The notes under the pieces: model-generated
Seen by the model: only the letters and a program-made list of their open reading frames with translations
The model's database searches: none
What the model was told of the DNA's origin: nothing
Shown: one piece after another, positions 29,746 to 39,848 of the stretch
Layout: each line of letters opens with the position of its first letter
Position numbering within the stretch: the stretch's first letter is position 1
Translations under genes and position numbers: made by a program
Assembly (NCBI RefSeq): GCF_004004555.2
Contig: NZ_SACP01000001.1
Span: 62,001-126,000 of the forward strand
Direction: 5' to 3'
DNA from: Methylobacterium oryzihabitans
GTDB taxonomy: Bacteria > Pseudomonadota > Alphaproteobacteria > Rhizobiales > Beijerinckiaceae
Length of the DNA: 64,000 nucleotides

Positions 29746-31334
29746 GATTCCACCGCCCGGCCCTTGAGGGCGAACAGCCCGCGCGGACGCTTCTGGATGA
29801 ACAGGATGATGAACACGAGGAGCAGGATCTTTCCGAGCACCGCGCCGGCATAGGGTTCGAGGAACTTGTTGGCGACGCCGAGCGACAGGGCCGCCACCAG
29901 CGTGCCCCACAGGTTGCCGACCCCGCCGAACACCACGACGAGGAACGAGTCGATGATGTAGCCCTGGCCGAGATTGGGCGAGACGTTGTCGATCTGCGAC
30001 AGCGCCACCCCGGCAATGCCGGCGATGCCCGAGCCCAGGCCGAAGGTCATGGCGTCGACCCACGGCGTGCGGATGCCCATGGCGGCGGCCATGCGCCGGT
30101 TCTGGGTCACGGCGCGGGTCTTGAGCCCGAACGAGGTCGCCTTGAGGATCAGGTTGAGCCCGACGAACACCGCCATGGCGAACACCACGATCCACAGCCG
30201 GCCCCAGGTGATCGACAGGCCGAACAGGTCGAAGGCGCCGGACATGTAGGACGGCGCCCCGACCTCGCGGTTGGTCGGGCCGAACACCGAGCGCACCGCC
30301 TGCTGGAGGATCAGGCTGATGCCCCAGGTGGCGAGCAGCGTCTCCAGCGGCCGGCCGTAGAGGTGGCGGATCACGAGACGCTCGATCAGCACCCCGACCG
30401 CGCCGGCGGCCAGGAAGGCAAGGGGGATCGCGATCGGCAGCGACCAGTCGAACAGGTCCGGCGCACTGCGGCGGAACCCCTCCTGGACCAGGAAGGTGGT
30501 GTAGGCGCCGAGCATCACCATCTCGCCATGCGCCATGTTGATAATGCCCATCACCCCGAAGGTGATGGCGAGCCCGATCGCGGCGAGCAGCAGCACCGAG
30601 CCGAGGGAGATGCCGTACCAGGCGTTCTGGACGTTGGCGACGATGGCGAGCCGGGTCTCGATGCCGGCGATCGCCCGGGCGGCGGCGTCGCGCACCGATT
30701 GGGCCGGGTCGGCGGCGAGCCCGCGCAGCAGCGCCATGGCGTCGCCGTCGCCGCGCTCCCGCAGGGCATCGACGGCGCCGAGGCGGTCGATCTCCGGGGT
30801 GCCGGGGCGGGCGAGCAGAGCGGCGGCGCGGGCCTCCTGAAGGGTGCGGCGCAGGCCGGCATCGGTCTCGCGGGCGATGGCCGCGTCGAGGGCCGGGAGG
30901 GCCGCGGCGTCGCGGGCCTTGAACACCGCCTCGGCGGCGGCCCGGCGGGTGGCGGGGTCGGGCGCCACGAGGTTGAGGGTGCCGGTGGCGGCGTCGATGG
31001 CGCGGCGCACGCGGTTGTTGACCCGCACCGGCTTGAAGCCGTCCGCGCTGGCGAGGGCCGCGCCGGTCCGGGCGTCGGCGAGCGCGGCGCCGTCCCTGAT
31101 GGCGAGCGCCCGGTCGTCGGCGCGATAGAGGAGCCGCCCGTCGGCCAGCGCCCGCAGCACGGCGCCCGCGCGCGGATCGCCGGTGGTGGCGAGAGCGGCG
31201 ATGCCGGCCTCGATGTCGCCGTAGCTGTCGCTGGCGAGCCGGCCGTAGGCGGCATCCGCCGGGCTCTGCGCGGCGGCCGGGACGGCGAGCGCGGCGCAGC
31301 AGAGGGCGAGGAGAAGGGCGAGCCAGCGGCGCAT
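29742..31334 (-). CDS. urtB: Urea ABC transporter, permease UrtB
   Basis: 530-aa LivH-like permease. A signal peptide (MRRWLALLLALCCAALAVPAAAQ) and a long periplasmic N-terminal domain of helical repeats (to about residue 240) precede the membrane part, which has GVMGIINMAHGEMVMLGAYTTF and LVVVFGGVGNLWGT. The extra N-terminal domain is typical of UrtB and absent from LivH. No clear ribosome site is visible before the ATG; the gap to urtA contains a large inverted repeat. Confidence 0.93.
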   Translation of the reverse strand: MRRWLALLLALCCAALAVPAAAQSPADAAYGRLASDSYGDIEAGIAALATTGDPRAGAVLRALADGRLLYRADDRALAIRDGAALADARTGAALASADGFKPVRVNNRVRRAIDAATGTLNLVAPDPATRRAAAEAVFKARDAAALPALDAAIARETDAGLRRTLQEARAAALLARPGTPEIDRLGAVDALRERGDGDAMALLRGLAADPAQSVRDAAARAIAGIETRLAIVANVQNAWYGISLGSVLLLAAIGLAITFGVMGIINMAHGEMVMLGAYTTFLVQEGFRRSAPDLFDWSLPIAIPLAFLAAGAVGVLIERLVIRHLYGRPLETLLATWGISLILQQAVRSVFGPTNREVGAPSYMSGAFDLFGLSITWGRLWIVVFAMAVFVGLNLILKATSFGLKTRAVTQNRRMAAAMGIRTPWVDAMTFGLGSGIAGIAGVALSQIDNVSPNLGQGYIIDSFLVVVFGGVGNLWGTLVAALSLGVANKFLEPYAGAVLGKILLLVFIILFIQKRPRGLFALKGRAVES

Positions 31335-31375
31335 CCGGGGGGGTCCGATGAAGGGTATCGAATGAGGCGCGCGTT

Positions 31376-31600
31376 CAACCCTCCCCTGCTGCGGGGGCGG
31401 GTGGCGAGCGAAGCGAGCCGGGGCGAAGCCCCGCGAGAGGGGAACCACGTTTCCGAATCTGGCTCGGCAGCCGTGCAGGGCGCACCCTGGATCAGCGTCG
31501 CGTTCCCCTCTTGCGGGACTATCGTCCCGGCCCGCCCTCCTGCACGAGTGCTTCGCACTCGCTGGAGGTCACCCTCCCCCGCGGAGGGGGGGAGGGTCGG
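31376..31600. repeat. Large imperfect palindromic repeat between urtB and urtA
   Basis: The outer arms begin AACCCTCCCC on the left and, on the complement of the right end, GACCCTCCCC. Nested arms CCCGCGAGAGGGGAAC (about 31430-31444) and the near-complement GTTCCCCTCTTGCGGG (31502-31517) are visible, and the right end forms its own hairpin (31571-31597). No coding potential. It is similar in style to the repeats at 41.0 and 53.2 kb. Lying inside the operon, it could attenuate or process the urtA-urtB transcript. Confidence 0.6.
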
Positions 31601-31624
31601 GGCGTCGTGCCGGTCAACCCGCGC

Positions 31625-32908
31625 TCACGCGCCGCCGCACTTGCCGGTCTTGGTGTTGTAGTTGCCGCACTTGAGCTTGACCCAGTCGGCCTCGAGGTCC
31701 TTGGAGCCGTCGAGCTGCTTGGACCACGCCTCGCCGGGGATCAGGCCCTCGGTCTTCCACACCACGTCGAACTGGCCGTTGTCCTTGATCTCGCCGATGA
31801 AGACCGGCTTGGTGATGTGGTGGTTGGGCAGCATCTCGGAGGTGCCGCCGGTCAGGTTGGCCTGCTTGGTGCCCGGCAGCGCGTCGATCACCTTGTCGGG
31901 ATCGGTGGTGCCGGCCTTCTCGACCGCCTTCACCCACATGTTGAAGCCGATGTAGTGCGCCTCCATCGGGTCGTTGGTGACGCGCTTCGGGTTCTTGGTG
32001 AAGGCGTGCCACTTGGCGATGAAGTCCTTGTTCGCCGGCGTGTCGATCGACATGAAGTAGTTCCAGGCGGCGAGATGGCCGACCAGCGGCTTGGTGTCGA
32101 TGCCGGCCAGTTCCTCCTCGCCGACCGAGAACGCCACCACCGGGATGTCGGTGGCCTTCACGCCCTGGTTGGCGAGTTCCTTGTAGAACGGCACGTTGGC
32201 GTCGCCGTTGACCGTCGAGACCACCGCGGTCTTCTTGCCGGCCGAGCCGAACGACTTGATCGACGAGACCCGCGACTGCCAGTCGGACTGGCCGAACGGG
32301 GTGTAGTTGATCGAGATGTCCTCGGCCTTCACGCCCTTCGACTTGAGATAGGCTTCGAGGATCTTGTTGGTGGTGCGCGGATAGACGTAATCGGTGCCCT
32401 CCAGCACCCAGCGCTCGACCTTCTCCTCCTTCATCAGGTAGTCGACCGCGGGAATCGCCTGCTGGTTCGGCGCCGCGCCGGTGTAGAACACGTTGCGCTC
32501 GCTCTCCTCGCCCTCGTACTGGACGGGGTAGAACAGCACCGAGTTCAGCTCCTTGAACACCGGCAGCACCGACTTGCGCGACACGCTGGTCCAGCAGCCG
32601 AACACCGCCGTGACCTTGTCCTTGGCGATCAGCTCCCGCGCCTTCTCGGCGAAGAGCGGCCAGTTCGAGGCCGGATCGACCACCACCGCTTCGAGCTTCT
32701 TGCCGAGGAGGCCGCCCTTCCTGTTCTGCTCCTCGATGAGCATCAGCATGGCGTCCTTGAGCGTCGTCTCGGAGATCGCCATCGTGCCCGAGAGGGAGTG
32801 CAGGATGCCGACCTTGATGGTCTCCTGCGCCGTCGCGGCACCGGCCGCCAGCGCCATGCCGCCCGCGACAGCCGCCCGGGCCAGCCACGTCTTCCAGGAC
32901 ATCGTCAT
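31625..32908 (-). CDS. urtA: Urea ABC transporter, substrate-binding protein UrtA
   Basis: 427-aa periplasmic binding protein with a signal peptide (LARAAVAGGMALAAGAATAQ). ETIKVGILHSLSGTMAISETTLKDA, FGCWTSVSRKSVLPV and FYPVQYEGEESERNVFYTGA are characteristic of UrtA. I start at the ATG of MTMSWKTW because AGGGGA lies 8 bases upstream; an ATG 8 codons earlier has none. First gene of urtABCDE, behind a sigma-54-type promoter. No urease genes are in the window. Confidence 0.95.
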   Translation of the reverse strand: MTMSWKTWLARAAVAGGMALAAGAATAQETIKVGILHSLSGTMAISETTLKDAMLMLIEEQNRKGGLLGKKLEAVVVDPASNWPLFAEKARELIAKDKVTAVFGCWTSVSRKSVLPVFKELNSVLFYPVQYEGEESERNVFYTGAAPNQQAIPAVDYLMKEEKVERWVLEGTDYVYPRTTNKILEAYLKSKGVKAEDISINYTPFGQSDWQSRVSSIKSFGSAGKKTAVVSTVNGDANVPFYKELANQGVKATDIPVVAFSVGEEELAGIDTKPLVGHLAAWNYFMSIDTPANKDFIAKWHAFTKNPKRVTNDPMEAHYIGFNMWVKAVEKAGTTDPDKVIDALPGTKQANLTGGTSEMLPNHHITKPVFIGEIKDNGQFDVVWKTEGLIPGEAWSKQLDGSKDLEADWVKLKCGNYNTKTGKCGGA

Positions 32909-32949
32909 CGTTTCCGTCCCCTGACCACGCATCGGTCACGGCGCTGCTT

Positions 32950-32965
32950 GGCAAACCATGTGCCA
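32950..32965 (-). promoter_or_regulatory. Sigma-54 (-24/-12) promoter of urtABCDE
   Basis: On the minus strand TGGCAC-ATGGT-TTGCC matches the consensus TGGCAC-N5-TTGCW, with the invariant GG and GC 10 bases apart. Transcription would start near 32939, leaving a leader of about 30 bases that contains the AGGGGA ribosome site of urtA. RpoN/NtrC control of urea uptake under nitrogen limitation is known in other bacteria. Short palindromes upstream (CAGGC-TTTT-GCCTG at about 33052-33065) are possible but unproven activator sites. Confidence 0.75.
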
Positions 32966-33157
32966 GCCGGGGCACCGCTCAATGGCCAAGCTCGACCGCC
33001 CATCCCCTGGGCGTCTCGCCGGTAGTTTCGGCACTTTGTCGCCTAAAAGGCAGGCTTTTGCCTGATAATTAAACATTTCGACGGCGTGGCGCTGCCGTAG
33101 GGAACGCCAAGCTCGGCCGCGGCGTTCCGGTTCCCTGCGCGCGGGAGGATCGGGGCG

Positions 33158-34822
33158 GTGATCGAGGATCTCTGGTACAAGAACGCGGTGATCTACTGCC
33201 TGTCGGTCGACAGCTTCATGGACTCGGACGGCGACGGCGTCGGCGATTTCGAGGGTCTGGAGCGACGGCTCGACTATCTCCAGGGACTCGGCGTCACGGC
33301 GATCTGGCTGATGCCGTTCCAGCCCTCGCCCGGGCGCGACAACGGCTACGACGTGTCGGACCATTACGGCGTCGACCCGCGGTACGGCACCCTCGGCGAC
33401 TTCGTCGCCTTCACCCACGCGGCCAAGCAGCGCGGCCTCAAGGTGCTGATCGACCTCGTGGTCAACCACACCTCCGACCAGCATCCGTGGTTCCGGTCGG
33501 CGCGGTCGAGCCCGGATTCGCCCTACCGCCACTGGTACGTGTGGTCGAAGACCAAGCCGCCCCACGCCGACGAGGGCATGGTGTTCCCCGGCGTGCAGAC
33601 GACGACCTGGACCTACGACCGCGAGGCGAAGGCGTACTACTTCCACCGCTTCTACGAGTTCCAGCCCGACCTCAACACCGCCAACCCGATGGTCCAGGCC
33701 GAGATCCTCAAGATCATGGGGTTCTGGATCCAGCTCGGCGTATCGGGCTTCCGCATGGACGCGGTGCCGTTCGTCATCGCCAGGAAGGGTCCCGACGTCT
33801 CCGGCGAGCCCGAGGAGCAGTTCGGCCTGCTGCGCCTGTTCCGCGAGTTCCTGCAGTGGCGCCAGGGCGACGCGATCATCCTGGCCGAGGCCAACGTGCT
33901 GCCGAAGCAGGATCTCGACTATTTCGGCGACGACGCCGACCGCATGCACATGATGTTCAACTTCCAGGTCAACCAGCACCTGTTCTACGCACTCGCCTCC
34001 GGCGACGGCCGTCCGCTGGCCAAGGCGCTGAAGAAGACCCGGTGCCGCCCGCCTTCGGCGCAGTGGGCGCTGTTCCTGCGCAACCACGACGAGCTCGACC
34101 TCGGCCGCCTCACCGAGGCGCAGCGCCAGACCGTCTTCTCGGCCTTCGGCCCCGATCCGGGCATGCAGCTCTACGACCGCGGCATCCGCCGGCGTCTGGC
34201 GCCGATGCTCGGCGGCGACCGGCGCCGGCTCGAACTCGCCTACAGCCTGATGTTCACCCTGCCGGGCACGCCGGTGATGCGCTACGGCGACGAGATCGGC
34301 ATGGGCGACGACCTCTCGCTGCCCGAGCGCGAATGCGCCCGCACGCCGATGCAGTGGTCGGACGAGCCGCAGGGCGGCTTCACCAAACACCCGTCGCCAG
34401 GCAACCCGCCGATCAGCGGCGGTCCCTACGGCTACGAGCACGTCAACGCCGCCGAGCAGCGCCACGACCCGCAATCGCTGCTGAACTGGATCGAGCGCAT
34501 CATCCGCATGCGCAAGGAGGTGCCGGAGATCGGCTGGGGCGACTTTTCGGTCCTCGACGCCGGCACGCCCGGCGTGCTGGCGATCCGCTACGACTGGCGC
34601 AACAACGCGGTCCTGTGCCTGCACAACCTGAAGGCCGAGCCTCAGGAGGTCGCCTTCGCCACCGGCCTCGACGGCGACGGCCGCCACCTCATCGACCTGC
34701 TCACCGGCGAGCGCAGCCTCGCCGACGGCAACGACCGCCACACGGTGCTGCTGGAGGGTTACGGCTACCGCTGGTACCGGGTCGGCGGGCTGGATTACCT
34801 GCTCAAGCGCAGTCCGATCTGA
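33158..34822 (+). CDS. GH13 alpha-amylase family protein, trehalose-synthase-like
   Basis: 554-aa glycoside hydrolase family 13 protein without signal peptide. The catalytic residues are present: nucleophile Asp201 (GFRMDAVPF), acid/base Glu244 (ILAEANVLP) and Asp311 (LRNHDELD), plus the substrate-site DLVVNHTSDQHPWF and a C-terminal beta domain. VIYCLSVDSFMDSDGDGVGDF and NHDELDLGRLT resemble trehalose synthases (maltose to trehalose), which would suit osmotic or desiccation tolerance. No maltokinase domain or treY/treZ neighbours are present, so another alpha-glucan activity is possible. GTG start with GGGAGG upstream. Its last 20 bases overlap the convergent hydrolase gene. Confidence 0.8.
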   Translation: MIEDLWYKNAVIYCLSVDSFMDSDGDGVGDFEGLERRLDYLQGLGVTAIWLMPFQPSPGRDNGYDVSDHYGVDPRYGTLGDFVAFTHAAKQRGLKVLIDLVVNHTSDQHPWFRSARSSPDSPYRHWYVWSKTKPPHADEGMVFPGVQTTTWTYDREAKAYYFHRFYEFQPDLNTANPMVQAEILKIMGFWIQLGVSGFRMDAVPFVIARKGPDVSGEPEEQFGLLRLFREFLQWRQGDAIILAEANVLPKQDLDYFGDDADRMHMMFNFQVNQHLFYALASGDGRPLAKALKKTRCRPPSAQWALFLRNHDELDLGRLTEAQRQTVFSAFGPDPGMQLYDRGIRRRLAPMLGGDRRRLELAYSLMFTLPGTPVMRYGDEIGMGDDLSLPERECARTPMQWSDEPQGGFTKHPSPGNPPISGGPYGYEHVNAAEQRHDPQSLLNWIERIIRMRKEVPEIGWGDFSVLDAGTPGVLAIRYDWRNNAVLCLHNLKAEPQEVAFATGLDGDGRHLIDLLTGERSLADGNDRHTVLLEGYGYRWYRVGGLDYLLKRSPI

Positions 34823-35684
34823 CGGCCGGCCATTGCATGGAATCAGCCTGGATGAAGTCACGGATGACCTCGATCGCTCGATCGGTATCGTCGCCGAGCA
34901 GGCTGTGCCCACAGCCCTCGAAGCGCTCGAACCGGACGAGATCGTGGGGAAGCGACCCGACCAGGGTCTCGCTGCACGCTGGAGGTGTCATCGGGTCCCG
35001 GTCGCCGGCCATCACCAGCACCGGGCAACGGATCCGGGCGAGATCGGCCCTGTAATCCATTCGGCCCTGCTCGTTGCGGGGTCCGTTGAACCGCATCGCC
35101 ACGTCGTGCCGTATCTGGCAGCGGCTCAAGGCTCCGGTGCCACGGGCGCTGTAGAGCGGCAGACAGGTCTCCATGTAGGCGCCTCGCCGCTCCGGCGTCG
35201 GATTCTGCCAGTAACTCTCGGCCACGGAACGGGCTCGCGGGCCGCCGAGGTGGTCGAACATCGCCAGGATCGGCTCGATCTCAAATCTCGCCAACGTGCT
35301 CGCGAGAATTAATCCACCCGGGTGTTCGGGATGGCGCGTGGCATAGGCCTGAGCGACGTAGCCGCCGAACGAGGCACCGAATACGATCGGTCGCTCGATG
35401 CCGAGGACATCGCACAGCGCCTTCACGTCGTCGCCCCACTGGGCGAGCGTCCAGTGCTGCGGGTCGCCGTCATCACTGCGGCCGTTGCCGCGATGATCGA
35501 CGTAAACAATCTGCGCGAGATCGCTCAGGGAGGACAGGGCCGGTTTGAAGACCGTGTGATCGATGCCCGGTCCGCCATGCAGTGCGATGAGTGTCGGCGT
35601 CGAACGCATCCTCGGCCCATCAGGGACAAGACCGGCTCCCTCGACATCGACGTAAAGTCGCACGCCGTTGACCTCGATGCGCAT
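34803..35684 (-). CDS. Alpha/beta hydrolase, proline-iminopeptidase-like
   Basis: 293-aa alpha/beta-hydrolase fold. It has the oxyanion HGGPG (36-40), the nucleophile Ser105 in FGASFGG, a late Asp (AGDRDPMTPP) and a His (GCGHSLLGDD). HGGPG followed by YVDHRGNGRSD is the proline iminopeptidase/tricorn F1 pattern, but many such proteins hydrolyse other esters or amides. The gene is visibly less GC-rich (about 60%) than its neighbours and its 3' end runs 20 bases into the convergent GH13 gene, which may mean a fairly recent arrival. Confidence 0.8.
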   Translation of the reverse strand: MRIEVNGVRLYVDVEGAGLVPDGPRMRSTPTLIALHGGPGIDHTVFKPALSSLSDLAQIVYVDHRGNGRSDDGDPQHWTLAQWGDDVKALCDVLGIERPIVFGASFGGYVAQAYATRHPEHPGGLILASTLARFEIEPILAMFDHLGGPRARSVAESYWQNPTPERRGAYMETCLPLYSARGTGALSRCQIRHDVAMRFNGPRNEQGRMDYRADLARIRCPVLVMAGDRDPMTPPACSETLVGSLPHDLVRFERFEGCGHSLLGDDTDRAIEVIRDFIQADSMQWPAVRSDCA

Positions 35685-35802
35685 GATCGCCTCCTGCCGT
35701 GGCGGCAGGGATAGTCAACGCGCGGGGCCGTTGCCAACCCGCGTCGGCGGCCTCATGGCCGACTCCGATGCCTCGGACATGGGCTCCACGAGACCGACCC
35801 GC

Positions 35803-37479
<1,677 letters not shown>

Positions 37480-37489
37480 TCAACGGGAG

Positions 37490-37511
37490 ACGGCCCCGAG
37501 GGCGGGGCCGT
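37490..37511 (-). terminator. Hairpin between secG and pyrG
   Basis: Nine-base stem ACGGCCCCG / CGGGGCCGT with loop AGGG. It may terminate or attenuate the secG transcript ahead of pyrG. Confidence 0.5.
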
Positions 37512-37579
37512 GAGGGGATCCACGGGATCCAGCGGCCGGAGGCGGTCCGGCCGTCGCGGTGGCGCGGGGACGCGCGGCC

Positions 37580-37999
37580 TCAGCGCGACTGCGGCGCCTC
37601 GGGAGCGGCCGGCGCCGCCGGAGCCGGAGCGGGCGTCGGCGCCGCCGGAGCCGGGGCCGCGGATCCGCCCTGCTGCTGGCGCAACTGGTCGAGGAGGTTG
37701 CCGGCTGGCGCGTTGCCCGGCTGCGCCGGTGCGCCGGGCTGGCGGGTGCCCTCGAAGATCGAGCGCGGCGCGGCACCGCGGTGGGACATGATCGCCAGCA
37801 CCATGCTGGTGGCGAAGAACAGGGCCGCCAGGATCGCGGTCGCGCGGGTGAGGGCGTTGGCCTGGCCGCGGCCGGTCATGAAGCCTTGCGTGCCGCCGCC
37901 CCCGCCGAGGCCGAGGCCGCCCTCGGAACGCTGGAGCAGCACCACGGCGATCAGCGCGAGGACGATGATCAGGTGGATGACGATCAGGACGGTCTGCAT
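37580..37999 (-). CDS. secG: Preprotein translocase subunit SecG
   Basis: 139 aa. Two transmembrane helices (VLIVIHLIIVLALIAVVLL and an AILAALFFATSMVLAIM segment) with the conserved cytoplasmic loop QRSEGGLGLGGGGG between them, then a long Pro/Ala-rich cytoplasmic tail typical of alphaproteobacterial SecG. It stimulates SecYE-SecA export. A MITE-like element has inserted in its upstream region, beginning about 130 bases before the start. Confidence 0.93.
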   Translation of the reverse strand: MQTVLIVIHLIIVLALIAVVLLQRSEGGLGLGGGGGTQGFMTGRGQANALTRATAILAALFFATSMVLAIMSHRGAAPRSIFEGTRQPGAPAQPGNAPAGNLLDQLRQQQGGSAAPAPAAPTPAPAPAAPAAPEAPQSR

Positions 38000-38132
38000 C
38001 GGGATCCCGGGACGGCGCGAACGCGCGCGTCGATATGCCGGAGGCCGGCGCGCCGCGCGGCGCCCGGTCCTCAACTCCGCCGGGCTCCTACACGAGAACC
38101 GCGCGGAGGCCAAGCGCGGCCGGAGCACCTCG

Positions 38133-38444
38133 CAGGGCCATCGCTTCAGAGCGATTGCCCTGGTTTCTTGCTTGGCCTCAGACGCCGGCAGTCATACGAT
38201 TTCCGATTGATCGCTTCGCGATGCGGAAATCGACTCCGCTCAGGCGCCGCGCGGGCTGAGGATACGAAATCCGGAAGCCATCTTCCGGATTTCGTATCAC
38301 ATCCTTGACTTCGGCTTTCGCCCCGCTCTGCGTTCGAGCGGGACATTCGTCCTCTCGAACCCGCTCCGCGGAGTGCTGCTCGCACCCGGCATGCAGCGTC
38401 GCCCTGCGGGCGACCGCAGGACAATCGCTGAAGCGATGGCCCTG
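38133..38444. mobile_element. MITE-like element, family A, copy 2 (312 bp, with a nested element)
   Basis: Same 17-bp inverted ends as the 14981-15186 copy (38133-38149 and 38428-38444), flanked by its own 10-bp duplication GAGCACCTCG (38123-38132 and 38445-38454). It is about 105 bp longer because a 102-bp element plus a duplicated TCA (38195-38299) sits inside it. No transposase. The insertion lies between the divergent secG and DUF898 genes and so may carry or alter their promoters. Confidence 0.9.
38195..38296. mobile_element. 102-bp nested element, family B, copy 1
   Basis: Inserted in the family A element: copy 1 of family A shows the empty site (GGCAG-TCA-CATCC), while here TCA occurs on both sides (38192-38194 and 38297-38299). 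The ends are imperfect inverted repeats (TACGATTTCCG and TACGAAATCCG). It can form two hairpins, including a 17-bp perfect stem at 38261-38298 (GATACGAAATCCGGAAG, loop CCAT). Confidence 0.8.
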
Positions 38445-38579
38445 GAGCACCTCGTTCCTGTGGACGGCGACGCCCGGCCGGTCCGCCCCGGCACCGTACC
38501 CGGAATTTCCGGCTGTGCGCGTGAGCACTCCCTACTCTATCCTCGCGCCGGGTTGCCCCAGGGGAGCATGGACGGGCCG

Positions 38580-39845
38580 ATGACGATCCCAAATCCCGCC
38601 GGCGGGCCGCAGAGGGCTGCCGTCGCATTCGATGCCCGCCTCGACGGGCTGATATGGCTGGCCGTCAAGGGCTTTCTGCTCTCGATCGTGACCTTCGGCA
38701 TCTATCGTTTCTGGTACGTGACCGATCTCCGGCGCTTCTTCTGGACGCGCACCGCCGTCGCGGGATCCCCGGCGGAATATAATGGCACCGGCAAGGAGCT
38801 TTTCCTCGGCTTCCTCGTCGCGCTCGCGATCCTGGTGCCGGTCTATCTCGTGCTGTTCGGCCTCTCCGTGGCCGTCCCGGCCTTCGCCTCGGTCTCGGTG
38901 GTGGTCTCCTTCGTCGGCCTGTTCCTGCTCGGCCAGTTCGCGATCTATCGCGGGCGGCGCTACCGCGCCACGCGCACCCTGTGGCGCGGCATGCGGCTCG
39001 GCCAGGACGGCTCGGCCTTCGCCTACGCCGCCCGCGCCGGGGGCTGGTGGCTGGTGATCGTCCTGACCTTCGGGCTCGCCTTCCCGTTCATGCGGGCGGA
39101 TCTGGAACGATACCGCATCAACCACACCCTGGTCGGCACCAGCCGGATGACCTCGACCGCCAGCGGGCGCAGCGTGCTCGGCCCGTTCCTGCTGATCTAC
39201 CTGCTGGCTTTGGGGCCGCTGGTCGGCGTGGGCCTCGCGATGCTGGTCGCGGCGGATTTCTCGCTGCCCACCGACCTGATGATCCCGAAGCCGGGCGGCA
39301 ATCCGGGCGACTTGATCGTCAACCCGGCCTATGACGGCTCGACCATCGGCCTCCTGGCGAAAATCGGCATCGGCACCCTTGTCCTTTGCGTCCCGGCGGC
39401 GCTGCTGCTGGTCCCGTATTACCGCGCCCGGGAAACCCGCGCCTTCATGGCTGCGGCGCGGCTCGGCGGCGTCGGCCTCGAATCGACGTTGCGCGCCCGT
39501 CAGTTCTACTGGCCCTACTTCGTCTACGCGCTGTCGGGACTGGGCGTCCTGCTCGCCCTCGGGATCGCCGCCACGCTGCTCGCCGCCGTCAGCCAGAGCA
39601 CCGGAATCCATGGGCTCTACGCGCTCCTCATCCTCGTCTACCCGGTCGTGCTGCTGCTGTTCGGGGCTCTCTACGTCCGGCAGGTGCAGGCGCGGCTGTG
39701 GGCGGCGGTGGCGACTACGACCGCGGTGGTCAACCCGGGCGAACTCGACGCGATCCTGGCCTCGGCACGGGCCCCCGGCAGCGGCCTGCAGGAGGGCCTC
39801 GCCGACGCCCTCGACGTCGGCGGCTCGCTCCAGATCGGCTTCTGA
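38580..39845 (+). CDS. YjgN family membrane protein (DUF898)
   Basis: 421 aa with about six to eight membrane helices arranged in repeated pairs. The family signatures FLLSIVTFGIYRFWYVTDLRRFFWTRT and GKELFLGFLVALAILVP are clear, with a second similar half later in the protein. DUF898 proteins have no established role. Start chosen as the second ATG (MTIPNPAG) because GGGGAG is only one base from the first (38568). It is followed three bases later by an M48 protease gene, the usual partner, so the two probably act together at the inner membrane. Confidence 0.87.
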   Translation: MTIPNPAGGPQRAAVAFDARLDGLIWLAVKGFLLSIVTFGIYRFWYVTDLRRFFWTRTAVAGSPAEYNGTGKELFLGFLVALAILVPVYLVLFGLSVAVPAFASVSVVVSFVGLFLLGQFAIYRGRRYRATRTLWRGMRLGQDGSAFAYAARAGGWWLVIVLTFGLAFPFMRADLERYRINHTLVGTSRMTSTASGRSVLGPFLLIYLLALGPLVGVGLAMLVAADFSLPTDLMIPKPGGNPGDLIVNPAYDGSTIGLLAKIGIGTLVLCVPAALLLVPYYRARETRAFMAAARLGGVGLESTLRARQFYWPYFVYALSGLGVLLALGIAATLLAAVSQSTGIHGLYALLILVYPVVLLLFGALYVRQVQARLWAAVATTTAVVNPGELDAILASARAPGSGLQEGLADALDVGGSLQIGF

Positions 39846-39848
39846 CCG

